From Microvirga alba (lineage in GTDB: Bacteria; Pseudomonadota; Alphaproteobacteria; Rhizobiales; Beijerinckiaceae): 64,000 nt of DNA. The DNA lies in NCBI RefSeq assembly GCF_015694465.1, contig NZ_JADQDO010000002.1, positions 248,001-312,000 of the forward strand. Direction: 5' to 3'. A model generated the notes under the pieces. It worked only from the letters and a program-made list of their open reading frames with translations, did no database searches and was not told where the DNA came from. Shown here one piece after another: positions 47,869-61,759 of this stretch (its first letter is position 1; each line of letters begins with the position of its first letter). Made by a program: the position numbers and the translations under genes.

Positions 47869-49083
47869 TTACAGATCGAGAACGAGACGCGCCGGATCCT
47901 CAAGCGCTTCCTTGACGCGCACCAGGAAGGTCACGGCTTCCTTGCCGTCGACGATGCGGTGATCATAAGACAGCGCGAGATACATCATCGGGCGCACGAC
48001 GATCTGACCGTTGCGGACAACCGGACGTTCCTCGATGCGGTGCATGCCGAGAATGCCGGATTGCGGCGCATTGAGGATCGGCGTCGACATGAGCGAGCCG
48101 TAGATGCCGCCATTGGTGATCGTGAAGGTGCCGCCCTGCATCTCGTCGATGGAGAGCTTGCCGTCACGGGCGCGGCGGCCGAAATCGGCGATGGTCTTCT
48201 CGATACCGGCAACCGAAAGCAGGTCCGCGTCGCGCACGACCGGAACCACGAGGCCCTTCTCCGTGCCGACCGCGACGCCGATGTTGTAGTAGTTCTTATA
48301 GACGAGGTCCTGACCGTCGATCTCGGCATTGACCGCCGGGATCTCCTTCAACGCCTGGATCACCGCCTTGGTGAAGAAGCCCATGAAGCCGAGCTTGGTG
48401 CCGTGCTTCTTCTCGAACACGTCCTTGTACTGGGCGCGCAAGTTCATGACCGCGCTCATGTCCACGTCGTTGAACGTGGTGAGCATGGCGGCGGTGTTCT
48501 GGGCGTCCTTCAGGCGGCGCGCGATGGTCTGGCGCAGCTTGGTCATCTTCACGCGCTCTTCGCGCGACGCATCGGCCGGGGCGGAGGGCGCACGGACTTG
48601 AACCGGGGCGACAGGCGCCGGGGCAGCGGCGGCGGCACCGGACGCGATGGCGGCGAGCATGTCGCCCTTCGTCACACGACCGTCCTTGCCCGTGCCCGCG
48701 ACGTTCGCGGACGAGATGCCGCTCTCAGCAGCGATCCGGCCGACAGCCGGACCGGGTTCCTTGGCCACCGCAGCGGCGGCCGCAGGAGCGGGTGCAGCCT
48801 TCGGCGCTTCAGCCTTGGGCGCGGGGGCTGCAGCAGCAGCCGCACCACCTTCGACGACCGAGCCGAGCAGCGCGCCGGGGGCCACCGTCTCGCCGTCCTT
48901 GGCGATGATGTCGCCGAGCGTGCCGCTCGCGGGTGCGTTGACCTCGAGGGTCACCTTGTCCGTCTCGAGCTCCACCAGGGGCTCGTCGGCCTTCACGGGA
49001 TCGCCGGGCTTCTTGAACCAGCGGCCGATGGTGGCCTCTGAGACGGATTCGCCAAGGGTGGGTACGCGGATTTCGGTCGCCAT
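47869..49083 (-). CDS. sucB: Dihydrolipoyllysine succinyltransferase (E2 of 2-oxoglutarate dehydrogenase)
   Basis: A 404-residue E2o. One lipoyl domain with the lipoylated lysine K43 (ETDKVTLEV), then an Ala/Pro linker, the E1/E3-binding domain ([30 protein letters not shown], about 118-148), a second linker and the catalytic acyltransferase ending in [12 protein letters not shown] (His/Asp pair). The ATG at 49083 is used. It lies 61 nt downstream of sucA and makes the complex with SucA and Lpd. Confidence 0.97.
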   Translation of the reverse strand: MATEIRVPTLGESVSEATIGRWFKKPGDPVKADEPLVELETDKVTLEVNAPASGTLGDIIAKDGETVAPGALLGSVVEGGAAAAAAPAPKAEAPKAAPAPAAAAAVAKEPGPAVGRIAAESGISSANVAGTGKDGRVTKGDMLAAIASGAAAAAPAPVAPVQVRAPSAPADASREERVKMTKLRQTIARRLKDAQNTAAMLTTFNDVDMSAVMNLRAQYKDVFEKKHGTKLGFMGFFTKAVIQALKEIPAVNAEIDGQDLVYKNYYNIGVAVGTEKGLVVPVVRDADLLSVAGIEKTIADFGRRARDGKLSIDEMQGGTFTITNGGIYGSLMSTPILNAPQSGILGMHRIEERPVVRNGQIVVRPMMYLALSYDHRIVDGKEAVTFLVRVKEALEDPARLVLDL

Positions 49084-49144
49084 GTTCGTCTTGTCGTTTT
49101 CGGGGCCTCGGCCCAAGGATAAGGATAAAGTCTTTCGCGGATAG

Positions 49145-52105
49145 TTAAGCCGCGAAAGCCTCGTCGAGGAAAGCCTGCAATTGCGCCAGATGCTTCGACA
49201 TCAGGCCGGTCGCGGTCGCGGCGGAGGCGGCGCGGCCCACATAGCGGGGACGGTCCACCTTGGAGCCTGCGGTCTTGAGCACCCATTCGAGATAGGGCTC
49301 GACGAAGGTCCAGGAACCCATGTTCTTGGGCTCTTCCTGACACCACACCACGTCGGCCTTCTTGAAGCGGGCGAGTTCCGCCGCGAGCGACTTTGCCGGG
49401 AACGGATAGAGCTGCTCGACGCGCATGAGATACACATCGTCGATGCCGCGCTTCTCACGCTCCTCGAACAGGTCGTAATAGACCTTGCCCGTGCAGATCA
49501 CGACGCGCCGGATCTTGTCGTCCTTGACGAGCTTGATACCGTCCGCCAGGCGCTGGGCATCGTCCCCGAGAACGCGGTGGAACGAGGTGCCTTCCGAGAT
49601 CGCCGCAAGCGGCGACACGGCGCGCTTGTGGCGCAACAGCGACTTCGGCGTCATCAGGATCAGCGGCTTGCGGAACTCGCGCTTCAGCTGACGGCGCAGG
49701 ATGTGGAAGTAGTTCGACGGCGTGGTGCAATAGGCAACCTGCATATTGTCTTCCGCGCACATCTGCAGCCAGCGCTCGAGACGAGCGGAGGAGTGCTCCG
49801 GTCCCTGGCCCTCATAGCCGTGCGGCAGCAGGCATACGAGGCCCGACATGCGCAGCCACTTGCGTTCACCGCTGGAGATGAACTGGTCGAACACCACCTG
49901 CGCGCCGTTGGCGAAGTCGCCGAACTGCGCTTCCCACAGGGTCAGCGCGTTGGGCTCGGAGAGGGTGTAGCCGTACTCGAAGCCCAGCACCGCCTCTTCC
50001 GAGAGCATCGAGTTGATGACCTCGTAGCGACCCTGATTCTCGCTGATGTGGTTGAGGGGGGTGTAGCGCTCCTCGTTCTCCTGGTCGGTCAGCACCGTGT
50101 GGCGCTGCGAGAAGGTGCCGCGCTCCACGTCCTGCCCGGACAGGCGAACGCGATGACCCTCGACCAGAAGCGAGCCGAAGGACAAAGCCTCGGCCATGGC
50201 CCAATCGAGGCCCTCGCCGGTCTCCATCATCTTCTTGCGGTTGTCGAGGAAGCGCTGGATCGTGCGGTGGAGGTGGAAACCTTCCGGCACGGTGGTGAGC
50301 GCCTTCGCGATGGTCTGCAAGGTCGCAACCGACACGCCGGTCTGACCGCGACGCGGATCGTCCGCATCCTCGCGCACGGCTTTGAGGCCGGCCCAGCGGC
50401 CGTCGAGCCAGTCAGCCTTATTGGGCTTGTAGTTCGAGGCGATGTCGAACTCGGCGTCGAGCTTCGAGCGCCAGGCGTTCTTCATCTCTTCGATCTCGGC
50501 CTCGGTGACCGTGCCTTCCGCGAGCAGCTTCTTGGAATAGATTTCCAGGATCGACGGATGCGACCGGATGGTGCGGTACATCAGCGGCTGGGTGAACGCG
50601 GGCTCGTCGCCCTCGTTGTGGCCGAAGCGGCGGTAGCAGAACATGTCCACCACGACGGGCTTCTGGAACTTCTGGCGATACTCGGTCGCGACCTTGGCCG
50701 CGAACACCACCGCCTCCGGATCGTCGCCGTTCACGTGGAAGATCGGCGCTTCGACCATCTTCGCCACATCCGACGGATAGGGCGAGGAGCGCGAGAAGCG
50801 CGGATCGGTGGTGAAGCCGATCTGGTTGTTGATGATGAAATGGATCGAGCCGCCGGTGCGGTGACCGCGCAGGCCGGAGAGACCAAGGCACTCCGCCACG
50901 ACGCCCTGCCCTGCGAAAGCCGCATCGCCATGGATGAGGAGCGGCATCACCGCCGTGCGATTGTCAGGCGCGCAACCATGCTGGTCTTGCTTGGCGCGAA
51001 CCTTGCCGAGCACCACCGGGTCGACGATTTCGAGGTGCGAGGGGTTGGCGGTCAGCGACAGGTGGACGTTGTTGCCGTCGAAGGTGCGATCCGAGGATGC
51101 GCCGAGGTGATACTTCACGTCGCCCGAGCCTTCCACGTCGTCGGGGGCGAACGAGCCGCCCTTGAACTCGTGGAACAGCGCACGGTGCGGCTTGCCCATG
51201 ACCTGGGTCAGCACATTCAGACGGCCGCGGTGGGCCATGCCGAGCACGATTTCCTGGCAGCCGAGATTGCCGCCGCGCTTGATGATCTGCTCCAGCGCCG
51301 GGATGAGCGACTCGCTGCCGTCCAAGCCGAAGCGCTTGGTACCGGTGTATTTCAGGTCGAGGAACTTCTCGAAGCCTTCCGCCTCGACGATCTTGTTGAG
51401 GATCGCGCGCTTGCCCTCACGGGTGAAGGTGATTTCCTTGTCCGGCCCCTCGATGCGCTCCTGGATCCAGGCTTTTTCCACCGGGTCTGAGATGTGCATG
51501 AACTCGACGCCGAGCGTCTGGCAATAGGTGCGCTCGAGAATGGCGACGATCTCGCGGATCGTGCCGAATTCGAGGCCGAGCACGTTGTCGAGGAAGATCT
51601 TGCGGTCCCAGTCCGCTTCCGTGAAGCCGTAATGGGACGGATGCAATTCCTCGTCGCTCGGACGCGGATTGATGTCGAGCGGATCGAGCTTGGCGTGAAG
51701 GTGACCGCGCACGCGATAGGCGCGGATCAGCATGATCGCGCGCACGGAATCGCGGGTCGCCTGCAGCACCTGCTCCTGGCTGATTTCGGGGGCCTTGGCC
51801 GCAGCCTTCGCCTTGATCTTGTCGCCGACGGCCTTCTCGACCTGGGCCCAATTGCCATCGAGCGCGGAGATGAGTTCGCCGTTTGCCGGGATCGGCCAGT
51901 TGGGCTTCTCCCAGGACGCGCCACGCGCATTCTCCAGCACGGCCTGCTTGTCGTCTTTCAACGCGCCGAAGAACGCCTGCCACTCGGGATCGACCGAGGC
52001 GGGGTTCTCTTCATAGCGGGCATAAAGATCCTCGATATAGGAGGCGTTCGCCCCATAGAGGAAAGCGGTGTTCAGGAAAGTCTCGTTGGCGTCTTGGCGT
52101 GCCAT
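49145..52105 (-). CDS. sucA: 2-oxoglutarate dehydrogenase E1 component
   Basis: A 986-residue thiamine-diphosphate enzyme that decarboxylates 2-oxoglutarate and succinylates the E2 lipoyl group. N-terminal tail [31 protein letters not shown] is typical of OdhA/SucA. The ThDP region shows [11 protein letters not shown] and [14 protein letters not shown]; the C-terminal part [19 protein letters not shown] and [15 protein letters not shown]. The start is ATG 52105; a TTG 12 nt upstream is weaker. A perfect hairpin lies between sucD and this gene. Confidence 0.97.
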   Translation of the reverse strand: MARQDANETFLNTAFLYGANASYIEDLYARYEENPASVDPEWQAFFGALKDDKQAVLENARGASWEKPNWPIPANGELISALDGNWAQVEKAVGDKIKAKAAAKAPEISQEQVLQATRDSVRAIMLIRAYRVRGHLHAKLDPLDINPRPSDEELHPSHYGFTEADWDRKIFLDNVLGLEFGTIREIVAILERTYCQTLGVEFMHISDPVEKAWIQERIEGPDKEITFTREGKRAILNKIVEAEGFEKFLDLKYTGTKRFGLDGSESLIPALEQIIKRGGNLGCQEIVLGMAHRGRLNVLTQVMGKPHRALFHEFKGGSFAPDDVEGSGDVKYHLGASSDRTFDGNNVHLSLTANPSHLEIVDPVVLGKVRAKQDQHGCAPDNRTAVMPLLIHGDAAFAGQGVVAECLGLSGLRGHRTGGSIHFIINNQIGFTTDPRFSRSSPYPSDVAKMVEAPIFHVNGDDPEAVVFAAKVATEYRQKFQKPVVVDMFCYRRFGHNEGDEPAFTQPLMYRTIRSHPSILEIYSKKLLAEGTVTEAEIEEMKNAWRSKLDAEFDIASNYKPNKADWLDGRWAGLKAVREDADDPRRGQTGVSVATLQTIAKALTTVPEGFHLHRTIQRFLDNRKKMMETGEGLDWAMAEALSFGSLLVEGHRVRLSGQDVERGTFSQRHTVLTDQENEERYTPLNHISENQGRYEVINSMLSEEAVLGFEYGYTLSEPNALTLWEAQFGDFANGAQVVFDQFISSGERKWLRMSGLVCLLPHGYEGQGPEHSSARLERWLQMCAEDNMQVAYCTTPSNYFHILRRQLKREFRKPLILMTPKSLLRHKRAVSPLAAISEGTSFHRVLGDDAQRLADGIKLVKDDKIRRVVICTGKVYYDLFEEREKRGIDDVYLMRVEQLYPFPAKSLAAELARFKKADVVWCQEEPKNMGSWTFVEPYLEWVLKTAGSKVDRPRYVGRAASAATATGLMSKHLAQLQAFLDEAFAA

Positions 52106-52133
52106 GGCAATGCTCAATCCAAATGGTACAAAT

Positions 52134-52159
52134 GGCCGCCCCAGCCTTCCGGGGCGGCC
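52134..52159 (-). terminator. Hairpin in the sucD-sucA junction (attenuator or processing site)
   Basis: Perfect 9-bp stem GGCCGCCCC/GGGGCGGCC (52134-52142 with 52151-52159). The following minus-strand bases (ATTTGTACC) are a poor T-run, so full termination is doubtful; an RNA-stability or processing role is as likely. Confidence 0.5.
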
Positions 52160-52166
52160 GGTGGCT

Positions 52167-53054
<888 letters not shown>

Positions 53055-53064
53055 CTGAAGCCTC

Positions 53065-54264
<1,200 letters not shown>

Positions 54265-54278
54265 ACAAATTTTCTCCG

Positions 54279-54383
54279 CGTCATCCCCGGATTTGGTCCG
54301 GGGATCCACGCCTTATTGGCGTGGCGGTTTAAAGGCGTTGATGGCCGGATGATCCCCGGACCAGGCCCGGGGACGGCCAGACG
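54279..54383. repeat. Dispersed palindromic element, CGTCAT...CAGACG (copy 4)
   Basis: Left hairpin CCCCGGA/TCCGGGG, right hairpin CCCCGG/CCGGGG, with CGTCAT at the left end and a degraded CAGACG at the right. It fills the mdh-sucC junction and is co-transcribed with the operon. Confidence 0.72.
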
Positions 54384-54391
54384 ATGGTGAT

Positions 54392-55429
<1,038 letters not shown>

Positions 55430-55554
55430 TCAAGTCAGCGAAAGGTTAAACAGCAAGGGTTTGCGCCCCCGGTGACCGACCCTGACCTGCGACAAGTTGA
55501 AATAGCCGCCTGTTTTCAGCGCTTTAGATCGCCGAGCCGGCTCGACAATTTCAT

Positions 55555-55578
55555 GTTACAAATTTTTAATTTTGTAAC
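55555..55578. promoter_or_regulatory. AT-rich palindrome between tetR and mdh
   Basis: GTTACAAA (55555-55562) and TTTGTAAC (55571-55578), 8-bp perfect arms with an 8-nt AT spacer, 6 nt after the tetR stop and ~200 nt upstream of mdh. It could be an operator, an AT terminator hairpin, or chance. It stands out in GC-rich DNA. Confidence 0.4.
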
Positions 55579-55583
55579 TAAAA

Positions 55584-56216
55584 CTAGACGCTGCCATTGG
55601 CGAGCGCCCGCAGGATGACCCGCACGACAGCCCCAAGCCGCTGGTCCAGGATGTCCTGCGGCACCTCCGCATCAAGCCGGATCGCGATGGGATTGATGAA
55701 CCGATAGGCCGCATCGCTGATGAACGACAGGGCGCGTTCCCGGTCGCGCGGGTCGAACTTGGCCGTGTTGATGCCCTCGTCGAGCACCCGCTCGATCAAT
55801 TGCCGCATCCGGGAGCGGTGTTTGCGAATGAGCGCGCGGGAAGTCTCCGTCGCAGCGCAATAGACATCGAAAAGGTTGCGGTCCTCGATCAGGAGCTCGC
55901 GCTGGGTGCGGGCCCAGGCCTGGAGCAGGCGATCGAGCTTGTCATCCGCCGGATCCGGTGAATCGGCGATCTCGGCGATCAGGGCCTCCAGACTCCGCAG
56001 CCATTGCCCGGCCACCGCATCGATCAGGGCGGCCTTGGAGGCGAAATAGCGGTAGACATTGGCGTGGGTCATCCCCGCCGCATCGGCGATGCTGACCACC
56101 GTGACCTGCCGGGGGCCGAACCGTTTCAGGTGATCGGCGGCGATAGCGAGAAGGCGAGTATCGGCCGGAGCAGTTGCTTCCGCGAAGCGCGAGGAACCGC
56201 CGCGGGGCCGCTTCAT
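55584..56216 (-). CDS. TetR/AcrR-family transcriptional regulator
   Basis: A 210-residue regulator. The N-terminal HTH is LLAIAADHLKRFGPRQVTVVSIADAAGMTHANVYRYFASKAALIDAV. A C-terminal ligand-binding domain follows (QLIERVLDEGINTAKFD). Its ATG overlaps the zapE stop (ATGA), so it is translated with zapE. The regulated genes are unknown; no efflux or catabolic neighbour is divergent to it. Confidence 0.85.
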   Translation of the reverse strand: MKRPRGGSSRFAEATAPADTRLLAIAADHLKRFGPRQVTVVSIADAAGMTHANVYRYFASKAALIDAVAGQWLRSLEALIAEIADSPDPADDKLDRLLQAWARTQRELLIEDRNLFDVYCAATETSRALIRKHRSRMRQLIERVLDEGINTAKFDPRDRERALSFISDAAYRFINPIAIRLDAEVPQDILDQRLGAVVRVILRALANGSV

Positions 56217-57385
56217 GTTTCCACAAGCCCTGTTGCCAGCCCGGACGCGGCTGAATCGGCCGGTCCATGCGGCAGAGCAAGATACTCCTCCGACCGCATC
56301 TCGATGAGCCGCGACACGGTGCGGTCGAACTCGAACGCTTCCCGGCCCGTGTCGGCTCTATAGAGCTCCGTCGCCTCGGCCTCGGCGGAGGCCAGGAGCT
56401 TCACGTGGGAATCGTAGAGCGCGTCGATGAGCAGAATAAAGCGCTTGGCCTCGTTGCGGCGCTCGAAATCCATGCGGGGAATGTCTTCCACGATGACCGT
56501 GTGGAACTCCTCGGCGATCATCAGATAATCCGACGCGCCGAGCGGCTTTGAGCACAGGTCCTCGAAGGTGAACCGCGCGACACCACCCGCCGCTTGCGGG
56601 ACCTCGACCGGATGGCCCTTGACCGTGAGGGTCATGGACTCCCCATGCCGCCGCCCGGAGAGGTTCTGGAAGGCGTGGGTCAGGGCCTCATGCGAATGCG
56701 CATTGGCCGGTGTGTAGAAAACCGGGCTTCCCGCGAGTTTTTCGAGACGGAAATCCGTGCGCGCATCAAGCTTCATCACGCTCATGCGCTCTTTCAAAAG
56801 CACGATGAACGGCAGGAACAGCGTGCGGTTGAGCCCGCCTTCATAGAGCCGGTCGGGGTCCACATTCGAGGTCGCGACGACCACGACGCCTTGCGCGAAC
56901 AACGCCGTGAAGAGACGCCCCAAGATCATCGCATCGGCGATGTCGGTGACGGTGAATTCGTCGAAACAGAGAACCCAGGCTTCTTGGGCGAGCGCCTCCG
57001 CCACGGGACCGATGGGATCGTCGCCTTTCACCACGCCATTCTTCAATTGCTGACGCCATTGATGAATACGCTCATGCACATCGGCCATGAAGGCGTGGAA
57101 ATGGACCCGACGTTTGCGCTGCACCGGCAGCGCCTCGAAGAATAGGTCCATCAGCATGGTCTTGCCGCGCCCGACGGAACCCCAGACATAGAGTCCTTTC
57201 GGGGCTGCGGGATTTCGTTTGCTGAAGAGCCAGCCGAGTGCGCTGGTTTTCCGCGCCAGGCGAAAACCGCGCAAACCTTCCGCCAGCGTTTCGAGCTGCT
57301 TCAAGAGCACCATCTGCGCGGCATCGCGCTCGATGGTCCCGTCAGCGACAAGGGCGTCGTAACGAGCGGTGATGGATTTCGGCAT
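56213..57385 (-). CDS. zapE: Cell-division ATPase ZapE (AFG1-like)
   Basis: A 390-residue AFG1/ZapE-family ATPase. Walker A WGSVGRGKTMLMD (68-80), Walker B LCFDEFTVTDIADA, and the family motif LLKERMSVMKLDARTDFR are visible. In E. coli ZapE associates with the Z-ring under stress; the mitochondrial relative Afg1/LACE1 acts in protein quality control. The start is ATG 57385; earlier starts in the open frame are TTG or GTG and unlike the family. Confidence 0.92.
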   Translation of the reverse strand: MPKSITARYDALVADGTIERDAAQMVLLKQLETLAEGLRGFRLARKTSALGWLFSKRNPAAPKGLYVWGSVGRGKTMLMDLFFEALPVQRKRRVHFHAFMADVHERIHQWRQQLKNGVVKGDDPIGPVAEALAQEAWVLCFDEFTVTDIADAMILGRLFTALFAQGVVVVATSNVDPDRLYEGGLNRTLFLPFIVLLKERMSVMKLDARTDFRLEKLAGSPVFYTPANAHSHEALTHAFQNLSGRRHGESMTLTVKGHPVEVPQAAGGVARFTFEDLCSKPLGASDYLMIAEEFHTVIVEDIPRMDFERRNEAKRFILLIDALYDSHVKLLASAEAEATELYRADTGREAFEFDRTVSRLIEMRSEEYLALPHGPADSAASGLATGLVET

Positions 57386-57447
57386 GTGGAGTTGAGGATC
57401 GATCACGGCATGATCGATACCGCCCTCGCCGCCCAAGCGCAAACGGC

Positions 57448-58050
57448 TTATCGCGCCAACGACAACGGCGCGCCGGATTTTGCGAGAACGCCGGTGAGCG
57501 AGCTCGATGATCCACGCAGGCGCGCGGCCACCGCGCCGCCCTGCTGATAGAGATAGACCTCGCCGTCCCGGTAATCCCAGGCATTGACCTTGGTCAGGTC
57601 CTGGCTGGCGCAGCCGGAGGCGGAAGCCCGGTAGAGATCGAGCGCGGGGGAGCTCGAAAGCTGGACCTTGCAGGTGCCGCCGGCGGCATCCTTAGCGGTC
57701 CAATTGCCGACCATGGAGGTGCGGCTCGCGGGCGCGGCAGGAGCGACAGGCGCGGGAGCCGCCGATTGCGGCGGCAGGGACGCGATGTCGGTTCCGGCGC
57801 CGGGAGCCTGCAGGCCGGGCGAGCCGGACATGGGCGCGCCCGCGACGGGCGGCAGGGGCTGACCGGCAAGCGGCGGAAGGGGTTCGGACATGATCGGCCC
57901 CGAGGGCACCGCCTCGACAGGCTCGGGAGCCACGGGCGCGGCCGCCGCGCTGCGGAACGGCGATCCACCGAACCGCGAGGACGAGGAACATGCGCCAAGC
58001 GCCAGCGCGGAGCAAAGCGTCGCGGTCATGATCCAGAAGGGGGTCTTCAT
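57448..58050 (-). CDS. AprI/Inh-family metalloprotease-inhibitor-like lipoprotein
   Basis: A 200-residue lipoprotein: LCSALALGAC is a lipobox with Cys21. A long Pro/Ala-rich linker leads to a C-terminal domain (about 105-200) resembling the AprI/Inh inhibitor barrel (MVGNWTAKDAAGGTCKVQLSS, LYRASASGC, AWDYRDGEVYLYQQ). The family inhibits secreted serralysin-like metalloproteases in the periplasm; no such protease is in the window. Start: several Mets in a row; ATG 58050 has AGGA 5 nt upstream. It lies downstream of the sdh cluster beyond a terminator. Confidence 0.72.
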   Translation of the reverse strand: MKTPFWIMTATLCSALALGACSSSSRFGGSPFRSAAAAPVAPEPVEAVPSGPIMSEPLPPLAGQPLPPVAGAPMSGSPGLQAPGAGTDIASLPPQSAAPAPVAPAAPASRTSMVGNWTAKDAAGGTCKVQLSSSPALDLYRASASGCASQDLTKVNAWDYRDGEVYLYQQGGAVAARLRGSSSSLTGVLAKSGAPLSLAR

Positions 58051-58181
58051 CATCGTCCTCATCATGCTTGGCCGTATTCAGCGAGAGAATGCCGTCGGGC
58101 GCAAGTCGTTCCAAGCACAGGTTGGAATTCGTGCCTAGTGCAACCGCTGACCCGCCCAGAACCTATCGGCCCTGCACCAAC

Positions 58182-58208
58182 AAAAAAAGGCGCACGAAGC
58201 GCCTTTTT
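58182..58208. terminator. Terminator of sdhCDAB
   Basis: 10-bp stem AAAAAGGCGC/GCGCCTTTTT (58184-58193 with 58199-58208) with 5-nt loop and T-runs on both strands. It lies 22 nt after the sdhB stop. Confidence 0.88.
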
Positions 58209-58230
58209 GAGCAGGTGTTGCAGCTGAGCG

Positions 58231-59010
58231 TCACACCACGCGTTCGACCATCATCTTCTTGATCTCGGCAATGGCTTTTGCCGGGTTCAGGCCCTTCGGG
58301 CAGGCATTGGTGCAGTTCATGATGGTATGGCAGCGATAGAGCTTGAACGGATCGTGCAGCGCGTCGAGACGCTCGCCCGTCGATTCGTCGCGGCTGTCGA
58401 TGAGCCAGCGATAGGCCTGGAGCAGAGCCGCCGGGCCGAGGAACTTGTCGCCGTTCCACCAATAGCTCGGGCAGGAGGTCGAGCAGCAGGCGCAGAGAAT
58501 GCACTCGTAGAGGCCATCGAGCTTCGAGCGCTCTTCCGGCGACTGACGCCATTCCTTCTCCGGCTGCGGCGTCTCGGTGTGAAGCCAGGGCTCGACTGCG
58601 GCATGCTGCGCGAAGAAGTTCGTGAGGTCCGGCACCAGATCCTTCAGCACCGGCATGTGCGGCAGCGGATAGATCTTCACCGTGTCGCCGTTGCACTCGT
58701 CGATGCCGAGGGTGCAGGCCAGCGTGTTCTGCCCCATGATGTTCATGGCGCAGGAGCCGCAAATGCCTTCGCGGCAGGAGCGACGGAAGGTCAGGGTCGA
58801 GTCGACCTTGTTCTTGATCCAGATGAGCGCGTCGAGCACCATCGGGCCGCAATCATCACGATCGACATAATAGGTGTCGATGCGCGGCTTCGCGCCGTCA
58901 TCCGGGTTCCAGCGATAGATGCGGAACGCCGTGACGTTCTTACCCGAAGGCTTCGGCCAAGCCTTGCCTTCGGTGTATTGCGAATTCTTGGGAAGCGTGA
59001 ACTGGGCCAT
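58231..59010 (-). CDS. sdhB: Succinate dehydrogenase iron-sulfur subunit
   Basis: A 259-residue SdhB. Three clusters: [2Fe-2S] in [13 protein letters not shown] and the later CTLG, [4Fe-4S] in [12 protein letters not shown], [3Fe-4S] in [14 protein letters not shown]. It passes electrons from SdhA FAD to ubiquinone. It lies 14 nt after sdhA, last gene of sdhCDAB. Confidence 0.98.
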   Translation of the reverse strand: MAQFTLPKNSQYTEGKAWPKPSGKNVTAFRIYRWNPDDGAKPRIDTYYVDRDDCGPMVLDALIWIKNKVDSTLTFRRSCREGICGSCAMNIMGQNTLACTLGIDECNGDTVKIYPLPHMPVLKDLVPDLTNFFAQHAAVEPWLHTETPQPEKEWRQSPEERSKLDGLYECILCACCSTSCPSYWWNGDKFLGPAALLQAYRWLIDSRDESTGERLDALHDPFKLYRCHTIMNCTNACPKGLNPAKAIAEIKKMMVERVV

Positions 59011-59024
59011 TGTTGAGCTCTTCC

Positions 59025-60833
59025 TTAGTACACCCGAGCCTTCGGCTCGATGTACTGGATCTCATTCGACATGGTGTAGGTGTGCACCGGCCGGTAATCG
59101 AGGGTCGCCTTGTGGGAGGTGTCATCGAGCCAGGACAGCGTGTGCTTCATCCAGGTCTTGTCGTCGCGATCCGGGAAATCCTCGCGGGCATGCGCGCCGC
59201 GCGATTCCTGACGGTTGAGCGCACCTTCCATGGTGACGACCGCCTGACCGATCAGGTTGTCGAATTCCAGCGTCTCCATCAGGTCCGTGTTCCAGATCAG
59301 CGAACGATCCGTGACCTTGATGTCGGCGGAAGCGTTCCAGACCTTGTGGATCAGTTCCTTGCCCTCGGCCAGAACCTCGCCGGTGCGGAAGACGGCGCAG
59401 TTGTTCTGCATGGTCTTCTGCATCTCAAGCCGCAATTCCGCCGTCGGCGTCGAGCCGTTGGCATAGCGGAACTTGTCGAGGCGCGAGAGCGCGAGTTCGT
59501 CCGCGCCCTTCGGCACGTCGGAATGCTTCTCGTTCGGCGTCATGATCTCGGCGCAGCGCAGGCCCGCCGCGCGGCCGAACACCACGAGGTCGATGAGCGA
59601 GTTGGAGCCGAGGCGGTTCGCGCCGTGCACCGACACGCAGGCCGCTTCGCCGAGCGCCATCAGGCCGGGCACCACCGTGTCCGGGTTGCCGTCCTTCAGG
59701 GTCAGCACTTCGCCGTGATAGTTCGTCGGGATGCCGCCCATGTTGTAGTGCACGGTCGGCAGAACCGGGATCGGCTCCTTGGTCACATCGACGCCGGCGA
59801 AGATCTTCGCGCTTTCCGAGATGCCGGGCAGGCGCTCGTGCAGGATCTTCGGATCGAGGTGATCGAGGTGGAGATAGATGTGGTCCTTGTTCTTGCCCAC
59901 ACCGCGCCCGCCACGGATTTCCATGGTCATCGCGCGGGAAACCACGTCGCGGGAAGCAAGGTCCTTCGCGGACGGCGCGTAGCGCTCCATGAAGCGCTCG
60001 CCTTCCGAATTGGTGAGATAACCGCCTTCGCCGCGCGCGCCTTCCGTGATGAGGCAGCCCGCGCCGTAGATGCCGGTCGGGTGGAACTGCACGAACTCCA
60101 TGTCCTGCAGCGGCAGGCCGGCGCGCAGCACCATGGCGTTGCCGTCGCCTGTGCAGGTATGGGCCGAGGTGGCCGAGAAATACGCACGTCCGTAGCCGCC
60201 GGTCGCCAGGATGGTCATATGCGCACGGAAGCGGTGGATCTCACCCGTCGTCATATCGAGCGCGACGACGCCGACGCAGCGGCCTTCATCGTTCATCATC
60301 AGATCGAGGGCGAAGTATTCGATGAAGAAGTTGGTCTGGTTGCGCAGCGCCTCGCCGTAGAGCGTGTGCAGGATCGCGTGACCGGTGCGGTCGGCGGCGG
60401 CGCAGGTGCGCTGGGCGGTGCCCTTACCGTAATCAGTGGTCATGCCGCCGAAGGGGCGCTGATAGATCTTGCCCTCTTCCGTGCGGGAGAACGGCACGCC
60501 CCAATGTTCCAGCTCATAGACGGCGGCCGGCGCATTGCGGCAGAGATATTCGATGGCGTCCTGATCGCCGAGCCAATCCGACCCCTTGACGGTGTCGTAC
60601 ATGTGCCAGCGCCAATCGTCCGGCCCCATATTGCCGAGCGAGGCGGAAATGCCGCCTTGCGCCGCGACCGTGTGCGAGCGAGTCGGAAACACCTTCGAGA
60701 TGCAGGCGGTGCGAAGACCAGCCTGTGAGCAGCCGACGGTAGCGCGAAGCCCCGCGCCGCCCGCGCCCACCACCACCACATCGAAGGTGTGATCGATGAC
60801 CTTATAGGCGTTGCCGTTGGTTCCTTGGGCCAT
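59025..60833 (-). CDS. sdhA: Succinate dehydrogenase flavoprotein subunit
   Basis: A 602-residue SdhA. FAD-binding [11 protein letters not shown], the FAD-linking His in [11 protein letters not shown], substrate-binding [20 protein letters not shown] and catalytic Arg in [19 protein letters not shown] region. It oxidises succinate to fumarate. Confidence 0.98.
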   Translation of the reverse strand: MAQGTNGNAYKVIDHTFDVVVVGAGGAGLRATVGCSQAGLRTACISKVFPTRSHTVAAQGGISASLGNMGPDDWRWHMYDTVKGSDWLGDQDAIEYLCRNAPAAVYELEHWGVPFSRTEEGKIYQRPFGGMTTDYGKGTAQRTCAAADRTGHAILHTLYGEALRNQTNFFIEYFALDLMMNDEGRCVGVVALDMTTGEIHRFRAHMTILATGGYGRAYFSATSAHTCTGDGNAMVLRAGLPLQDMEFVQFHPTGIYGAGCLITEGARGEGGYLTNSEGERFMERYAPSAKDLASRDVVSRAMTMEIRGGRGVGKNKDHIYLHLDHLDPKILHERLPGISESAKIFAGVDVTKEPIPVLPTVHYNMGGIPTNYHGEVLTLKDGNPDTVVPGLMALGEAACVSVHGANRLGSNSLIDLVVFGRAAGLRCAEIMTPNEKHSDVPKGADELALSRLDKFRYANGSTPTAELRLEMQKTMQNNCAVFRTGEVLAEGKELIHKVWNASADIKVTDRSLIWNTDLMETLEFDNLIGQAVVTMEGALNRQESRGAHAREDFPDRDDKTWMKHTLSWLDDTSHKATLDYRPVHTYTMSNEIQYIEPKARVY

Positions 60834-60845
60834 GATGAAAGTTCC

Positions 60846-61250
60846 TTAAAACAGAATCCGGCCGAGGCTGACCTTCAGGATCGCATAAAGACAGGCGACC
60901 GCGACGGCGACCGTGTAGAAGTTGTTCGCGATGATCGCGACGACGCGCGCCGCGCTGCCGTGCACGTAATCCTCGATGATGACCTGCATGCCGAGGCGCA
61001 TGTGGTTGGCGACCGACACGACCGCGAGAATGAGGATGATCGCCACGAGCGGATGCGAGATGAGCGCCAACGCCTCCACATAGGAACTGCCGGCCAGCGC
61101 CGCGACGATGAAGGCGAAGGCGATCATGAGCGGCACGTTCGCCGCCGCCGTCAGGCGCTGGAGCCACCAATGCTCCACACCGTGCCCGGAGGCGCCGAGC
61201 CCCTTCACGCGGGAGAGCGGCGTGCGCATGGAAACGTTTTTGTCGGCCAT
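60846..61250 (-). CDS. sdhD: Succinate dehydrogenase membrane anchor subunit SdhD
   Basis: A 134-residue membrane anchor with three helices. VEHWWLQRLTAAANVPLM and NHMRLGMQVIIEDYVH fit the alphaproteobacterial SdhD; the histidines of NHMRLG and EDYVH are candidates for heme b ligation. The ATG at 61250 with GAGGAG is used; the frame continues upstream through sdhC in another reading and is not real. Confidence 0.93.
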   Translation of the reverse strand: MADKNVSMRTPLSRVKGLGASGHGVEHWWLQRLTAAANVPLMIAFAFIVAALAGSSYVEALALISHPLVAIILILAVVSVANHMRLGMQVIIEDYVHGSAARVVAIIANNFYTVAVAVACLYAILKVSLGRILF

Positions 61251-61261
61251 GGCGTCTCTCC

Positions 61262-61654
61262 TCAGAGGAAGGTGAAGGCGGCGACCCAGATCGCCAGCGT
61301 CAGCGCGATCGAGCCGATCAGGGTGAGACGGGCCAACGCCATGCGCTCGTCGCCCATGCCGTAACCGAAATCCCAGATGAAGTGGCGGATGCCGCCGAGC
61401 AGGTGGTGCATCAGCACCCAGGTGTAGCCGAACAGGATCAAGAGCCCGAGGGGCGAGCCGAAGAACCATTGCACCGCATTGAACACCCGCGGGCCGGTGG
61501 CGAGCGCCACGAGCCAGACCGCGAACAGGGCGAAGCCGAAATACAGGGCCGTGCCGGTCGCCCTGTGAAAGACGGACATGGCCATCGTCCAGGTCACTCG
61601 GTAAATCTGAAGATGGGGGGACAAGGGCCTTTGGGCCTCTTTCGCCTCAGCCAT
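61262..61654 (-). CDS. sdhC: Succinate dehydrogenase cytochrome b556 subunit SdhC
   Basis: A 130-residue anchor subunit: RPLSPHLQIYRVTWTMAMSV then HRATGTALYFG, and MHHLLGGIRHFIWDFG with the heme b His. Three helices. AGGAG is 8 nt before ATG 61654; a longer frame to 61681 is not needed. First gene of sdhCDAB; divergent from a LysR gene across 202 nt. Confidence 0.95.
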   Translation of the reverse strand: MAEAKEAQRPLSPHLQIYRVTWTMAMSVFHRATGTALYFGFALFAVWLVALATGPRVFNAVQWFFGSPLGLLILFGYTWVLMHHLLGGIRHFIWDFGYGMGDERMALARLTLIGSIALTLAIWVAAFTFL

Positions 61655-61759
61655 GGCGTTCGCTCCTGATCGGCGGCGCAAGTCGCGCGTAATTTAGAAC
61701 GGTTCGTATCTGATGCGGGGAGGCACCGCAATGCGCCTTCTGCAAGAGATGGTTACATC

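Noticed and set aside
49181..51490. 769-codon open frame on the plus strand
   Set aside because: Antisense to sucA, which is unmistakable; no domain in the antisense product.
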